A stretch of DNA of 64,000 nucleotides from Acidimicrobiaceae bacterium (GCA_009837445.1 VXTM01000007.1:62001-126000); one strand, 5' to 3'. Shown: positions 50,060 through 58,880, counted from the first letter of the stretch. The notes: generated by a model from the sequence alone, not told the origin. Numbers and translations: made by a program.

Positions 50060-51370
50060 TCAGGCGCTTTTCTCGGCAGCGTCGTCGGCAGCGTCGGCGG
50101 GCTCGACGGTGAGGACCAGGCCCTCCAGCGCCATCACGCGGATGGGATCGCCCTCCGCGATGGGGGTGGCCCGCTGGGTGCGGGCTCGCCAGGGGGCGCC
50201 GTCGATGACCACGACCCCCTCGGGGTCCACCGGGTCACGGGCGACGCCCAGGGCGCCGATCATCCATTCCCGCCCGATGGTCGGGGTGCCGTACCGGGTG
50301 CGGACCATCGCGGGCATGCCGGTCACCATCCCCGCGGTGACCCCGACGATCCCTGCCAGCAGCGTGACCCACGACAGGGACACCCCGTCGAACAGCGTCA
50401 GCGACCCGACCGTCAGGCAGACGGTTGCGATGGCAGTCCAGACCCGGGGCACGCCGGTCTGGATGTCCACGCCGTACCCGAACATGGCCACCAGCAGCAG
50501 CCCGACGGCCCAGCCCCGAGCCGGGAGCGCAGCCAGCCCGTAGCAGCCGAGCAGGAACGACAGCGCGCCCAGCCCCCCGGCAATTCCCACGCCCGCGGTG
50601 TAGAGCTCGAAGACGAGCAGCCCGGTGCCGGCCAGGAACAGCAGGTAGGCCAGCGCAGGACTGGCCGCGGTGTGCATGAACTGGTCGATCAGGGAGAGCT
50701 TGGCGAAGCGCACCGGGCTGACCGGGACCCGTACCGGCTCGTCGCCGGTGGTGTCGATCTCGGCCACGAATCCGGGCAGGTCGATCACGAAGAAGCCCAG
50801 GGTGGGGGCTTCCCGTGCCAGTCCGAGGTCGATGGTCTCAGCCGATGAGACGGTCCGGTCCTGCATGATGGGGTAGGCATCGGCGAACGGCTCGGCCAGG
50901 TGCTCGGCCGGCAGGATCAGCGGGCCGAGGTCGCCCAGCTTCGAGCCGGGAGCCACCGCCAGGTCGCCCACCACGCCGGCCAGCTGGCCGACCGCGCCGG
51001 TGGCCACCGACCCGGAGGGGCCGACCCACATGTAGACCGGCACATCCGAGGAGCGGATGCGGGCAGCGAGCTCGACCAGGCGTTCGTCGTCGACGATGGC
51101 ACGCGGGCTGTTCACCTGGAGCACGAGTCCCAACGAGCCCTTGGCGGAGGCCTGTTCGATGGATCGCTCGATGAAGTCGGCCATGATCCCGTCGAGGAAG
51201 CCCGACACCTCCACCACGTCGAGGATGTCGGTGCTGGCCGCAGCCGTGCCGTCGAGACTGCCGGAGGCCCCGGCGGCGGCGTTCGAGCCCAGAGTCAGCA
51301 GCGCGCCGACGGCTAGCGCGCCGGCTGCGGCCACGCGCATCAGGCGCCGCGTCCCGCGGATTCTTGGCAT
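50060..51370 (-). CDS. NfeD family membrane protein (ClpP-like domain, membrane part, OB fold)
   Basis: A 436-residue long-form NfeD protein. A signal-like N-terminus (LMRVAAAGALAVGALLTL) precedes a ClpP/crotonase-like domain (VVEVSGFLDGIMADFIERSI, LQVNSPRAIVDDERL, VGPSGSVATGAVGQLAG with a candidate Ser). About five membrane segments and a C-terminal OB-fold domain (GVARDPVDPEGVVVIDGAPW) follow. Such proteins work with stomatin-like partners in membrane quality control; no stomatin gene is in the window next to it. Confidence 0.88.
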   Translation of the reverse strand: MPRIRGTRRLMRVAAAGALAVGALLTLGSNAAAGASGSLDGTAAASTDILDVVEVSGFLDGIMADFIERSIEQASAKGSLGLVLQVNSPRAIVDDERLVELAARIRSSDVPVYMWVGPSGSVATGAVGQLAGVVGDLAVAPGSKLGDLGPLILPAEHLAEPFADAYPIMQDRTVSSAETIDLGLAREAPTLGFFVIDLPGFVAEIDTTGDEPVRVPVSPVRFAKLSLIDQFMHTAASPALAYLLFLAGTGLLVFELYTAGVGIAGGLGALSFLLGCYGLAALPARGWAVGLLLVAMFGYGVDIQTGVPRVWTAIATVCLTVGSLTLFDGVSLSWVTLLAGIVGVTAGMVTGMPAMVRTRYGTPTIGREWMIGALGVARDPVDPEGVVVIDGAPWRARTQRATPIAEGDPIRVMALEGLVLTVEPADAADDAAEKSA

Positions 51371-51410
51371 TGGTGTAGCTACCCGCTCGGCCGCTGGGCC
51401 GTGTCCGTGG

Positions 51411-51764
51411 TCAGGCGTCGGGGTCTCGGTCGAGGGCGCCGACCGCGGCTTCGAGGGTCTCCTCGACGGGCACGATGCGGTCGAAGCCGGTGGTGTGCAG
51501 CAGCCGGATCAGCGTCGGGCCGTTGCAGAACACCACGACCCGGCCCTCGTTCTCGCGGATGCGGCGGATCCCGCCGATGAGGGCCCCGAGGCCGGCCGAG
51601 TCGATGAAGGGCACGTTGCAGAGATCCACGACGAGACGGTCGGCGTTGGCGTTGTCGGCGAGCGCCTCCCGGAAATGGGCCACCGTGTAGGCATCGAGTT
51701 CGCCGGAGGGACGGAGCAGGTAGTAGGACTCGGCCTCGTTGTAGAAAGACTCGATGTCCAGCAC
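51411..51764 (-). CDS. STAS-domain anti-sigma factor antagonist
   Basis: A 117-residue STAS protein similar to SpoIIAA/RsbV. The phosphorylatable Ser is Ser56 in VPFIDSAGLGALIGGIRRI. The GTG at 51764 follows a TATCCT box by seven bases on the minus strand, implying a leaderless mRNA; the longer in-frame version overlaps the divergent gene and has no domain support. No anti-sigma kinase gene is adjacent. It is divergent from a receiver-domain gene with which it may share a signalling role. Confidence 0.87.
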   Translation of the reverse strand: MLDIESFYNEAESYYLLRPSGELDAYTVAHFREALADNANADRLVVDLCNVPFIDSAGLGALIGGIRRIRENEGRVVVFCNGPTLIRLLHTTGFDRIVPVEETLEAAVGALDRDPDA

Positions 51765-51771
51765 GGGCTGG

Positions 51772-51823
51772 AGGATATACCCCAGCCGCCGGGATCGGGC
51801 TAGCGAGCGAGGCACGTTACGAT
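51772..51823. promoter_or_regulatory. divergent leaderless -10 boxes
   Basis: On the minus strand TATCCT (51777-51772) lies seven bases before the STAS GTG. On the plus strand TACGAT (51818-51823) lies seven bases before the receiver-protein GTG at 51831. Two leaderless promoters therefore face away from each other in a 66-base spacer. Confidence 0.5.
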
Positions 51824-51830
51824 CTCCGCC

Positions 51831-52211
51831 GTGCCTGAGGTGCTGCTGGTGACCGATGCCGACTGGGTGGCGGCGCAGTGCGAGGCCGCGCTGGGCGGCG
51901 AGCACACCCTGCACCGGGTACGGCGGGGCGCGGACACCCTCGAGGCGATCGAGCTGGTCGACCCCGCTCTGGTGCTGCTCGACCTGCAGGTCGGCAACAT
52001 GGGCGGGATGGCCGCCTGCCTGGCGGTCCGCCAGGAGGAGGACATGGGCCGCCTGCCGCGACGGCCGGTGATCATGCTTCTGGACCGCGACGCCGACGAG
52101 TTCCTGGCCCGCCGCAGCACCGCGGACGCCTGGCTGGTCAAGCCCATCGACCCGATGGGCCTGGCCCGCCTAGTGGCCACCACCCTGGCCGAGGCCTCCG
52201 CCCCCGCCTGA
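51831..52211 (+). CDS. stand-alone response-regulator receiver domain protein
   Basis: A 126-residue receiver domain with no output domain. The phospho-acceptor is Asp51 in VLLDLQVGNMGGM, acidic-pocket residues are Asp9 and Asp11, and the conserved Lys is Lys104 in WLVKPIDPMG. The GTG start follows a TACGAT box by seven bases. No histidine kinase gene is adjacent. It may act through protein-protein contact with a partner-switching pathway that includes the STAS protein. Confidence 0.85.
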   Translation: MPEVLLVTDADWVAAQCEAALGGEHTLHRVRRGADTLEAIELVDPALVLLDLQVGNMGGMAACLAVRQEEDMGRLPRRPVIMLLDRDADEFLARRSTADAWLVKPIDPMGLARLVATTLAEASAPA

Positions 52212-52276
52212 CCGCTTCGCATCGGGGCGGATGGCGCTGCCAACGCCACCGGCGGTTAGCATCTCAGCGCTGCACA

Positions 52277-52350
52277 CGGGCAGTGGCGCAGCTTGGTAGC
52301 GCGCCTCGTTCGGGACGAGGAGGTCGTGGGTTCAAATCCCGCCTGCCCGA
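52277..52350 (+). tRNA. tRNA-Pro (anticodon CGG)
   Basis: A complete cloverleaf: acceptor CGGGCAG (52277-52283) with CTGCCCG (52343-52349) and discriminator A. The anticodon stem is CCTCG/CGAGG around the loop TTCGGGA, giving anticodon CGG. The T-arm loop is GGTTCAAATCC. The 3' CCA is not encoded. Confidence 0.97.
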
Positions 52351-52367
52351 CGCTTGTGATATGTCAG

Positions 52368-53081
52368 CTATGACGCAGCGGTAATGAAGTTGCGGTAGAG
52401 CTGCTGGGCGTCGGACACGAAGCCTTCCATGTGGCGGTCGGCGTCGGCGGCTAGCGCGTCGACAGAGTCCTCGCCTAGCACCGACTCCAGTGCCTGGCGG
52501 TAGGCGGGAATCTCGCCCCAGTTGTGGACGGTGTCGTCCTCGACCTCCACGTGATACTGCATCGACCAGGCGCGCGGCCCCACCCGCATGGCCTGCACCC
52601 GGCACACCGGCGAGCTGGCCAGCACCACCGCGTCCTCCGGCGGCTGGGCTACGCACACCGAATGCCACTGCAACGCGTGCTGCTGCTCGGCCATCCGGTC
52701 GAAGATCGGGTCGGACCGGCCCTCGGGGGTTAGCTCCACCGGCAACACCCCGATCTCGGGCGGTCGCTGAGGGCCGCATGTGCCGCCCAGGGCGTCGGCC
52801 AGCAGCTGATGGCCCAGGCACACCCCCAGGAACGGCTTCTGCAGCTCGCGCACCCAGCGGCGGATGGCCCGCTTCTCGGACACCAGCCACGGGTGCTCGT
52901 CCACGTCCCACACGTCCATCGGGCCGCCCATCACCCACATGGCGTCGTAGTCCTCCAGCGGCGGGATGGGCTCGCCCTCGTCCAGCTCCACCGCAGTCCA
53001 TTCGATCCCGTCGTCCCGCAGGAAGTCCCGCAGCCGCCCGGGATGCTCACAGTCGATGTGCTGCAGCACTAGCAGGCGCAC
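52368..53081 (-). CDS. class I glutamine amidotransferase-like protein
   Basis: A 237-residue GATase1-fold protein. The nucleophile is Cys in LGVCLGHQLLA, and the His/Glu pair is in MQYHVEVEDD. WVMGGPMDVWD is the oxyanion-strand region. It resembles the stand-alone GMP-synthase-like GATases (GuaA_1 group), some of which act on gamma-glutamyl compounds. It is convergent with the tRNA-Pro gene. Start is GTG at 53081. No synthase partner is adjacent. Confidence 0.9.
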   Translation of the reverse strand: MRLLVLQHIDCEHPGRLRDFLRDDGIEWTAVELDEGEPIPPLEDYDAMWVMGGPMDVWDVDEHPWLVSEKRAIRRWVRELQKPFLGVCLGHQLLADALGGTCGPQRPPEIGVLPVELTPEGRSDPIFDRMAEQQHALQWHSVCVAQPPEDAVVLASSPVCRVQAMRVGPRAWSMQYHVEVEDDTVHNWGEIPAYRQALESVLGEDSVDALAADADRHMEGFVSDAQQLYRNFITAAS

Positions 53082-53170
53082 ACGACGACGCTACACCGGC
53101 CGCCCACCCGCCCCCCTGATCGGGGAAGTAGCCTCCCGAGGCAACACTCAAGCCGACGGGAGACGGCCGC

Positions 53171-53503
53171 GTGAGGGAGCTGCTACTCGAAGGTCGGGTG
53201 TCCTGGCGCTCGGAGCGATCAGGCCAGGACAGGACACTGTCGATCGGACCGGCGAGGATCTTCGGGCTGCGCCGGCTCATCGCCGCACTCGGCTTCGCGG
53301 CGGTGGCCGCCATGATGGTGGCGCTGGTGGCGCTGGCGGCTGGTGCGGTGGCCGCGGGCCTCGGCGCTCGCTGGGTCGAGAGGCGCCGGGAGCAGGGACT
53401 GGACGATCCCATCGCCATGGTGCAGCAACGGGTTCACGAGGCCAGGGAGTGGATCGACGCCCGCCGCTCATCGCAGAACAACGCGCCGGGGAGCGACTTC
53501 TAG
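53171..53503 (+). CDS. small membrane protein of unknown function
   Basis: A 110-residue protein with one central transmembrane helix (LIAALGFAAVAAMMVALVAL), a basic N-terminal part and a charged C-terminal helix (QQRVHEAREWIDARR). GGGAGA lies upstream of the GTG at 53171. I do not recognise a family. It converges with the DUF2848 gene seven bases away. Confidence 0.6.
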   Translation: MRELLLEGRVSWRSERSGQDRTLSIGPARIFGLRRLIAALGFAAVAAMMVALVALAAGAVAAGLGARWVERRREQGLDDPIAMVQQRVHEAREWIDARRSSQNNAPGSDF

Positions 53504-53510
53504 CCGCGGC

Positions 53511-54167
53511 TCAGCCTGCGAGCGGCGGGACCGTCTCCACCCGGTAGTTCAACTCCAGCGGCGGCAGACCAGGGCCAGCCAGGGTGGCGGCGAAACTCGA
53601 GCTGGGGCGAATGTCGCCGATCACCGGCACCGTGCCGGTGAAGGCCGCGAAACAGCGGGGCCGCGGCCCGGCCCACGGGATGGCCGCCACCAGCTCCAGC
53701 GGAGGCAGGTTGGCCCCGGCCGAGCCGTCCTGGTACGCCACACCGCCGTCGATGCGGCTGGACAGCGTGAGATCCTCCCAGCGACCGGACACCGCGGCGG
53801 CCGCCCAACCCGACGTTGCCACCGGCTTGGGGCACACCCCCTTGGAGGCGACAATGTCGACCGCCTCCAGCGCCCGGTCGGTGTGGTCGGACCCGAGCGT
53901 CACGAAAGCCTCGTCGTCGTCCACCACCACCACGATCTCGGCCTCGCCCGAACTCGCCGGGCCGGCCACCACTATCGACGGCGCCTGTGAGAGCAGCCAC
54001 GGCGGGAACACCATGAACAGCGGGATGCTGGCCGGCCGAGGAACCCCCAGTTCGGCCAGCTCGTCGATGTGGTGCTCCACCGCGGCCCGGTCCCGCCCGG
54101 CGTAGCCGATCACCACCAGCACCTCGGGCGCGAACGCCCGCTCGACGCCGTCGATGGACAGCCTCAT
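53511..54167 (-). CDS. DUF2848 family protein
   Basis: A 218-residue protein matching the DUF2848 pattern: VVIGYAGRDRAAVEHHIDEL, GPASSGEAEIVVV, LGSDHTDRALEAVDIVASKG, CPKPVA and VAYQDG. Function is unknown, though members often lie near transporters and amidases or fumarylacetoacetase-like genes. It is the last gene of the minus-strand peptide/amide operon that starts at 63821. The ATG at 54167 (MRLSIDGVERAF) begins the recognisable domain. Confidence 0.87.
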   Translation of the reverse strand: MRLSIDGVERAFAPEVLVVIGYAGRDRAAVEHHIDELAELGVPRPASIPLFMVFPPWLLSQAPSIVVAGPASSGEAEIVVVVDDDEAFVTLGSDHTDRALEAVDIVASKGVCPKPVATSGWAAAAVSGRWEDLTLSSRIDGGVAYQDGSAGANLPPLELVAAIPWAGPRPRCFAAFTGTVPVIGDIRPSSSFAATLAGPGLPPLELNYRVETVPPLAG

Positions 54168-54196
54168 CGCCCGCCTGACCCGCCCAGCCCGACCGG

Positions 54197-54553
54197 CTAC
54201 GGGTTGTAGCCGCCGGTGCGGAACTCCACCATCAGCACGCCGGCGGTGCTGCGCCACGGGCCGTGGGGCATGCCCGGCGGGCGGCAGGCGTACATGCCGG
54301 CGGTGAACGTCTCGCCCAGCCGCAGGTCGGTGAGGTCGCCCTCCACGATGTAGACCTCCTCCCAGAAGTGGTGGGTCAGCACCCCGTTGGGCGACGAGTC
54401 GACGCCCGGCGCGAAGCGCATCAGCCGGGTGTAGGGCCCGTCGGGCTGGCCGTCGGTGGACAGGATCATCTCGTCGATGCCCTCCACCGGGCCGCCCGCC
54501 GGGCGCCACGCCCCGTCGGGTATGTGGAACTCCAGCTCTGGTTTCTCAGCCAT
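54197..54553 (-). CDS. cupin-domain protein
   Basis: A 118-residue single-cupin protein. HHFWEEVYIVEGDLTDLRLG contains the first cupin motif with His and Glu metal ligands, and PPGMPHGPW contains the second-motif His. GGGGTGA precedes the ATG at 54553; a GTG at 54562 overlaps the M24 stop. It may bind a metal and act as a small hydrolase, isomerase or dioxygenase in the operon. Substrate unknown. Confidence 0.85.
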   Translation of the reverse strand: MAEKPELEFHIPDGAWRPAGGPVEGIDEMILSTDGQPDGPYTRLMRFAPGVDSSPNGVLTHHFWEEVYIVEGDLTDLRLGETFTAGMYACRPPGMPHGPWRSTAGVLMVEFRTGGYNP

Positions 54554-54558
54554 GGCAC

Positions 54559-55812
54559 TCACCCCAGTTCGTAGACCTTCGGTTCGAGACGGTGGTTGAT
54601 GTTGCGGGCGCCGTCTTCGGTGATCACGTAGGTGTCGCCCATGAACACGCCCTTGATGATGTCGGTGGTGCAGGGATGGATCTCCACGCACAGCGCCATA
54701 TTGGGCTCCAGCACCACGTCCTTGTCGGGCCGGTGCGACGTACCCACGAACGGTCCGGCGTCGATGGGGTTGAACACCCCGTGCACCAGCGGGGCCACGA
54801 TGGTGTAGCCCCGCTCGGTGATGATGCTGCCCGCGGCCCGCAGCTCCTTGGCGGTGCAGCCCGGCTTCAGCTCGGCCACGATCCGGTGGTAGGCCTCCAG
54901 CATCACCTCCAGCAGGTCGGCGTAGTCGGGCGGTGGCTTGGAGAACACCATCGCCTTGCCCGTCTGGGCCTCGTACCCGTGGCCGTCGCGGGCGCCGACC
55001 TCCATCAGCAGCACATCGTCGGAGGTGATGGTGCGCCCGATGGGCCGGGGCCGCTGGAAGCCGCTAGTCGGGTTGCTCATCGACTCGCTGCCGGCCAGCA
55101 CCATGCATGGGATCTCGCCCCGCTCCTCGGCGAGGGTGGTGAAGATGATCCGGAACAGGTCGTGCTCGGTCATGCCGGGTCGCAGCTGCTCCATCACCGC
55201 CACCTGGGTGGCGTCGCCGATGCGGGCCGCCTCCTCCAGGCAGGCGACCTCCTCGTCGGACAGCACCAGCCGCATCCTCCAGAACTCGTCGGAGTACTCC
55301 TCGAACACCACCTCGGGGTAGGTCTCGGTCAGGGCGATCCAGTGGTCCCGCGACACCGACAGGTACGGCGTGGGGTTGATGATGCCGACCCGGCCCTTCC
55401 GCAGGCCCAGCTCCTCGAGCCGGTCCACCAGGATGGTGCGGGTGTTTAGGGCGCCTCGCACGTCGGGGAATCTCGAGCGGGTGACCCGGTCGGGCAGGCG
55501 GGCGTTGAGGCCGAGGATGGCCAGGGTCGGCTCGCCGTCGGCGGGGAAGATCACGAAGCTGTCGAGCTCCATGGTGCCCATGTAGTTGGTGATCCAGCGC
55601 ACGTTGGCCCAGCCCCGGTCCCAAAGATGAGCCGCCCCGGCCACCAGCAGGCAGTCGAGGTCGCGCTCGGCCATGAATCCCCGCACCAACCCGTGGCGGC
55701 GTTCGAACTCGGCGTCGGAGAACGTCGGCCAGTCGTACCAGTCGTGGTTGATCGGGTGGGGGTAGGTGATGGCCCTCGGCCCGAACTTTGGGGCCGACAT
55801 CACATCGGTCAT
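54559..55812 (-). CDS. M24 (pita-bread fold) family protein, creatinase-like
   Basis: A 417-residue pita-bread-fold protein with a creatinase N-domain and M24 catalytic domain. The usual metal ligands are not kept: the first two Asp positions read Glu and Gln (LLMEVGARDGHGYEAQTGKA), and the last Glu region reads FMGDTYVITEDG. The central His (LVHGVFNPIDAGP) is present. This matches creatinase-like members that hydrolyse C-N bonds without metal, more than aminopeptidase P. GAGAGGAG precedes the ATG at 55812, which overlaps the gamma-glutamyltransferase stop. Confidence 0.88.
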   Translation of the reverse strand: MTDVMSAPKFGPRAITYPHPINHDWYDWPTFSDAEFERRHGLVRGFMAERDLDCLLVAGAAHLWDRGWANVRWITNYMGTMELDSFVIFPADGEPTLAILGLNARLPDRVTRSRFPDVRGALNTRTILVDRLEELGLRKGRVGIINPTPYLSVSRDHWIALTETYPEVVFEEYSDEFWRMRLVLSDEEVACLEEAARIGDATQVAVMEQLRPGMTEHDLFRIIFTTLAEERGEIPCMVLAGSESMSNPTSGFQRPRPIGRTITSDDVLLMEVGARDGHGYEAQTGKAMVFSKPPPDYADLLEVMLEAYHRIVAELKPGCTAKELRAAGSIITERGYTIVAPLVHGVFNPIDAGPFVGTSHRPDKDVVLEPNMALCVEIHPCTTDIIKGVFMGDTYVITEDGARNINHRLEPKVYELG

Positions 55813-57419
55813 GGAGTCTCCTCTCTCGTGACGGTCACCAGGGCCGCTCCCCGGCGATGATCGGCCGCACCGAACGTCTCCGAGCGTTGCGGACCCGCCC
55901 CGGCGATGGTGCAACTGCCGAACAGGTCATTGTCGGAGGCCGCGCCGTCGGCCGCGACCGGGTGGCCGCGCCGGGCCAGCTCCGAGCCCAGGTGGGGCGG
56001 GAACCCGGGCTCCAGGAACAGCAGGTCGTCGGCGTCGGGCAGCCGGGGCGCACCCGACAGCCAGCGGGGCCCGTCGACAGCCGCTTGAGGGTCGGCCCCG
56101 TCGTCGATGATGGCCCGCAGCACCTGGAAGTTGGTCTGGACCTGGCCCCGGCCGCCGGGAGTGGCCCCCACCAGCCGGCGGCCGCGATGGGCGACGTGGT
56201 AGCCGACCAGGGTGTGCAGCGGCCGGCGCGGCCGGTCCGACCCGCCATTCCGGTCGACACGGGCGGGCTGCTTGGCCAGCCGGTCGTTGAGCACGATCCC
56301 GGTGCCAGGCACCACCACCCGGGAGCCGAACTCGTTGAAGAGGCTGTGGATGAACGTCACCATCAGCCCCCGGCCGTCGACCACCGACAGGCAGGTGGTG
56401 TCGGTGCCGCCGGCCGGGCCCGGAGCGGCCGGGGCCCCCACCGTCGCCAGCACCGATCGGCGCTGATCTTCGATGATCGAGCACCATCGGTCGAGGGAGT
56501 CCTCGCCCAGCACCGCGGTCACGTCGGATGCCTCCTGCCACCTGGGCATACCGGCGAGATCGGAGAAGGCGGCATGCTTGCACCGCACCATCAAGTCGAT
56601 CCGATCGGCTTCGCCGTCGATCAGACGGCCATCGAGCCTCTCGTAGAGCAGCAGCTGCTGCAGCAGCACCCAGCCCATCGACACCGGCGGCGTCACCGAC
56701 ACCTCCGCCGAGCCGTAACGGACCGTGATCGGCGCCTCGAAGTCACAGGAGTGCGCGGCCAAGTCGTCGGCGGACAGCAGGCCGCCCAGCCGGTCCAGCG
56801 TCGAGACCAGGTTTGAGGCCAGCGACCCCGTGTAGAACGCCGCGGGCCCGCCGGCGGCGATCTCGCGCAGCGTGCGAGCCAGGGCCGGCAAACGGAAACC
56901 GTCACCAGCGGCCGAGCCGTTGCCCTCGCAGAACTCCGCCACGAACGGATCATCGGGACCGACCGCGGCCCGGACCCGGTCGAGGGCCCGGGCGAACGCG
57001 TCGTCGAGAGCGAATCCCTCGTCGGCGAGCTCGGCCGCGGGCTCGATCAGGGCCGCGAAGGGCCGGGATCCGTGGCGCTCCCAGAGCCGCCACCAGGCGT
57101 CCACCAGTCCCGGAACCGAGATCGACAGCGGACCGAAGCGGGGCAGGCGCCCGCCGGGGATCGAGGCGGTGGCCAGGGCGGTGGGCACCGCGCCGGCGCC
57201 GTTGAGTGCCTCCAGCCGGCCTTCGGGGCCCGAGACCAGCGCGAAGGCGTCGCCGCCCAAGCCGCACCACGGCAGCTCTCGCACGCACTGCACCGCCGAG
57301 GCGGCTATGGCCGCGTCCACCGCGTTGCCGCCCGACGCCAGCACGGCCGCGCCAACCTCCGCGGCCTCCCGGCAACCGGCGCTGATCACCGCGCCGCCCG
57401 GATCGGGCAGATCAGACAA
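55809..57419 (-). CDS. gamma-glutamyltransferase family Ntn hydrolase
   Basis: A 536-residue enzyme made as a precursor that cleaves itself before the nucleophilic Thr, here in GGTDTTCLSVVDGRG (TTC instead of the usual TTH). GGNAVDAAIAASAVQCV is the N-terminal signature, and NEFGSRVVVPGTGIVLNDRL matches the substrate region. No signal peptide is seen, so it may act in the cytoplasm. The TTG at 57419 overlaps the ridA stop by eight bases. In this operon it probably hydrolyses gamma-glutamyl peptides or amides imported by the Dpp-like transporter. Confidence 0.9.
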   Translation of the reverse strand: MSDLPDPGGAVISAGCREAAEVGAAVLASGGNAVDAAIAASAVQCVRELPWCGLGGDAFALVSGPEGRLEALNGAGAVPTALATASIPGGRLPRFGPLSISVPGLVDAWWRLWERHGSRPFAALIEPAAELADEGFALDDAFARALDRVRAAVGPDDPFVAEFCEGNGSAAGDGFRLPALARTLREIAAGGPAAFYTGSLASNLVSTLDRLGGLLSADDLAAHSCDFEAPITVRYGSAEVSVTPPVSMGWVLLQQLLLYERLDGRLIDGEADRIDLMVRCKHAAFSDLAGMPRWQEASDVTAVLGEDSLDRWCSIIEDQRRSVLATVGAPAAPGPAGGTDTTCLSVVDGRGLMVTFIHSLFNEFGSRVVVPGTGIVLNDRLAKQPARVDRNGGSDRPRRPLHTLVGYHVAHRGRRLVGATPGGRGQVQTNFQVLRAIIDDGADPQAAVDGPRWLSGAPRLPDADDLLFLEPGFPPHLGSELARRGHPVAADGAASDNDLFGSCTIAGAGPQRSETFGAADHRRGAALVTVTREETP

Positions 57420-57792
57420 TCGCGACCGCCTCGATCTCGACGAGCATCTCGGGGTTCTTGAGGCGGGCCACGAACAGCGACGAGCGGGCGGGCAGGGGCT
57501 CACCGAAGTGCTTGACCCACTGCTCGTTGAGGGGTCCGGTCGGGGTGCCCTCCTTGAGGAAGACGGTGGTCTTGACCACGTCGGCCATGGAGGCGCCGGC
57601 GGCCTCGAGGATGGCGGTGATGTTGCGCAGCGCCCAGTCGGCCTGCTCGCCTATGTCGCCCATCTGGCCGGTGTCGCGGTTGCGTCCCGCCTGGCCCGCG
57701 GTGAACACGAGGTTCCCGACCCGGATGGCCTGGCTGAAGGGACCGGTCGGAGTGGGAGCTCCGTCGGTGCTCACGGCTTGACGATCACTCAT
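57412..57792 (-). CDS. RidA family enamine/imine deaminase
   Basis: A 126-residue RidA/YjgF protein. GPFSQAIRVGNLVFTAGQAG and the substrate-binding Arg in PARSSLFVARLKN are characteristic, and EIEAVAIV ends the protein. RidA proteins hydrolyse reactive enamines formed during amino-acid or amine catabolism. AGGAG lies upstream of the ATG at 57792, which overlaps the DppF stop. Its place between transporter and hydrolase genes fits detoxification of amine breakdown intermediates. Confidence 0.93.
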   Translation of the reverse strand: MSDRQAVSTDGAPTPTGPFSQAIRVGNLVFTAGQAGRNRDTGQMGDIGEQADWALRNITAILEAAGASMADVVKTTVFLKEGTPTGPLNEQWVKHFGEPLPARSSLFVARLKNPEMLVEIEAVAIV

Positions 57793-58880
57793 GGTGCTTG
57801 CTCCTGACTGTTGGAGGACGGTTGGGCCCCAGACCGGACCGCGATGTCGCGCCAGTGGTGGCACCGCAGCGAATGGAGGCCGTCGGTGTGGTCCACCGCC
57901 TCGGGCGGCGGCTCGGTGGCGGCGCACTCGTCGTCGGCGTAGGGGCAGCGGGTGCGGTAGCGGCATCCCGACGGCGGGTCGAGCAGGCTGGGCAGCTCGC
58001 CCAGCACCAGACGGCGCGCGGTCTGCAGCCGGGTCGCGCTCTCGGCGTCGGCTCGGGGCACCGACGTGATGAGTCCCTGCGTGTAGGGATGGCGGGGCTC
58101 GGTGAACACCTCGGAGGCGGTGCCCGTCTCCACGATCTGGCCGAGGTACATGACGGCCACCCGATCGCTGAGGTGGCGCACCACCGACAGGTCGTGCGCG
58201 ATGAACAGCATGGCCAGGTCGAGCTCGTCTCGCAGCTCGTCGAGCACGTTGATGATCTGGGCCTGGATGGACACGTCCAGCGCCGACACCGGCTCGTCGC
58301 AGACCAGCACCGCGGGGTCGGTGACGATGGCCCGGGCGATGCCGACCCGCTGCTGCTGGCCGCCGCTGAGCTCGCTGGGAAGGCGGTCGGACACTGCGGT
58401 GGGCAGCCCGACCAGCTCCATGGCCTCAGCCACTGCCCGGGCCCGGCTGGTCCGGTCGCCGATGCCATGGACCCGGAGCGGCTCGCCGATGATGGTGGAC
58501 ACGCTCATGCGGGGGTCGAGGGAGCCGCGGGGGTCCTGGAATACCATCTGGATGCGGTGGCGCATGCGGCGCAGCTCCCGTCGGGGCAGCGTGCCGAGGT
58601 CGGTGCCCTCGAGACGCACCGAGCCCCGCTGCATCGGCACCAGCTGCATGATGGCCCGGGCCAGCGTGGACTTCCCGCACCCGCTCTCTCCCACCAGGCC
58701 CAGCGTCTCGCCGGTGGCCAGATGCAGGGACACCCCGTCCACCGCGGTGATCCGGCCCGCGTCGGTGTCGAACTCGACCATCACATCGTTCACCTCGAGC
58801 ACGCCCCGCGGCCCAGCGGCTTCCTCGGGCTCGGGCGAACCGGTATCGAGCGTCGATCCGACGACCACGGCGTCGCTCAT
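57789..58880 (-). CDS. dppF: oligopeptide/dipeptide ABC transporter ATP-binding protein (DppF-like)
   Basis: A 363-residue ATPase. Walker A is GESGCGKST, signature LSGGQQQR, Walker B LVCDEPVSALD, and the C-terminal oligopeptide-type extension has the Cys-rich SGCRYRTRCPYADDECAA. It follows DppD with a four-base overlap. Along with DppD it energises peptide or peptide-like uptake. Confidence 0.94.
   Translation of the reverse strand: MSDAVVVGSTLDTGSPEPEEAAGPRGVLEVNDVMVEFDTDAGRITAVDGVSLHLATGETLGLVGESGCGKSTLARAIMQLVPMQRGSVRLEGTDLGTLPRRELRRMRHRIQMVFQDPRGSLDPRMSVSTIIGEPLRVHGIGDRTSRARAVAEAMELVGLPTAVSDRLPSELSGGQQQRVGIARAIVTDPAVLVCDEPVSALDVSIQAQIINVLDELRDELDLAMLFIAHDLSVVRHLSDRVAVMYLGQIVETGTASEVFTEPRHPYTQGLITSVPRADAESATRLQTARRLVLGELPSLLDPPSGCRYRTRCPYADDECAATEPPPEAVDHTDGLHSLRCHHWRDIAVRSGAQPSSNSQEQAP

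Noticed and set aside
52264-53001. A 245-residue minus-strand frame overlapping the GATase and the tRNA
   Set aside because: It crosses tRNA-Pro and is a frame-shifted shadow of the GATase gene.
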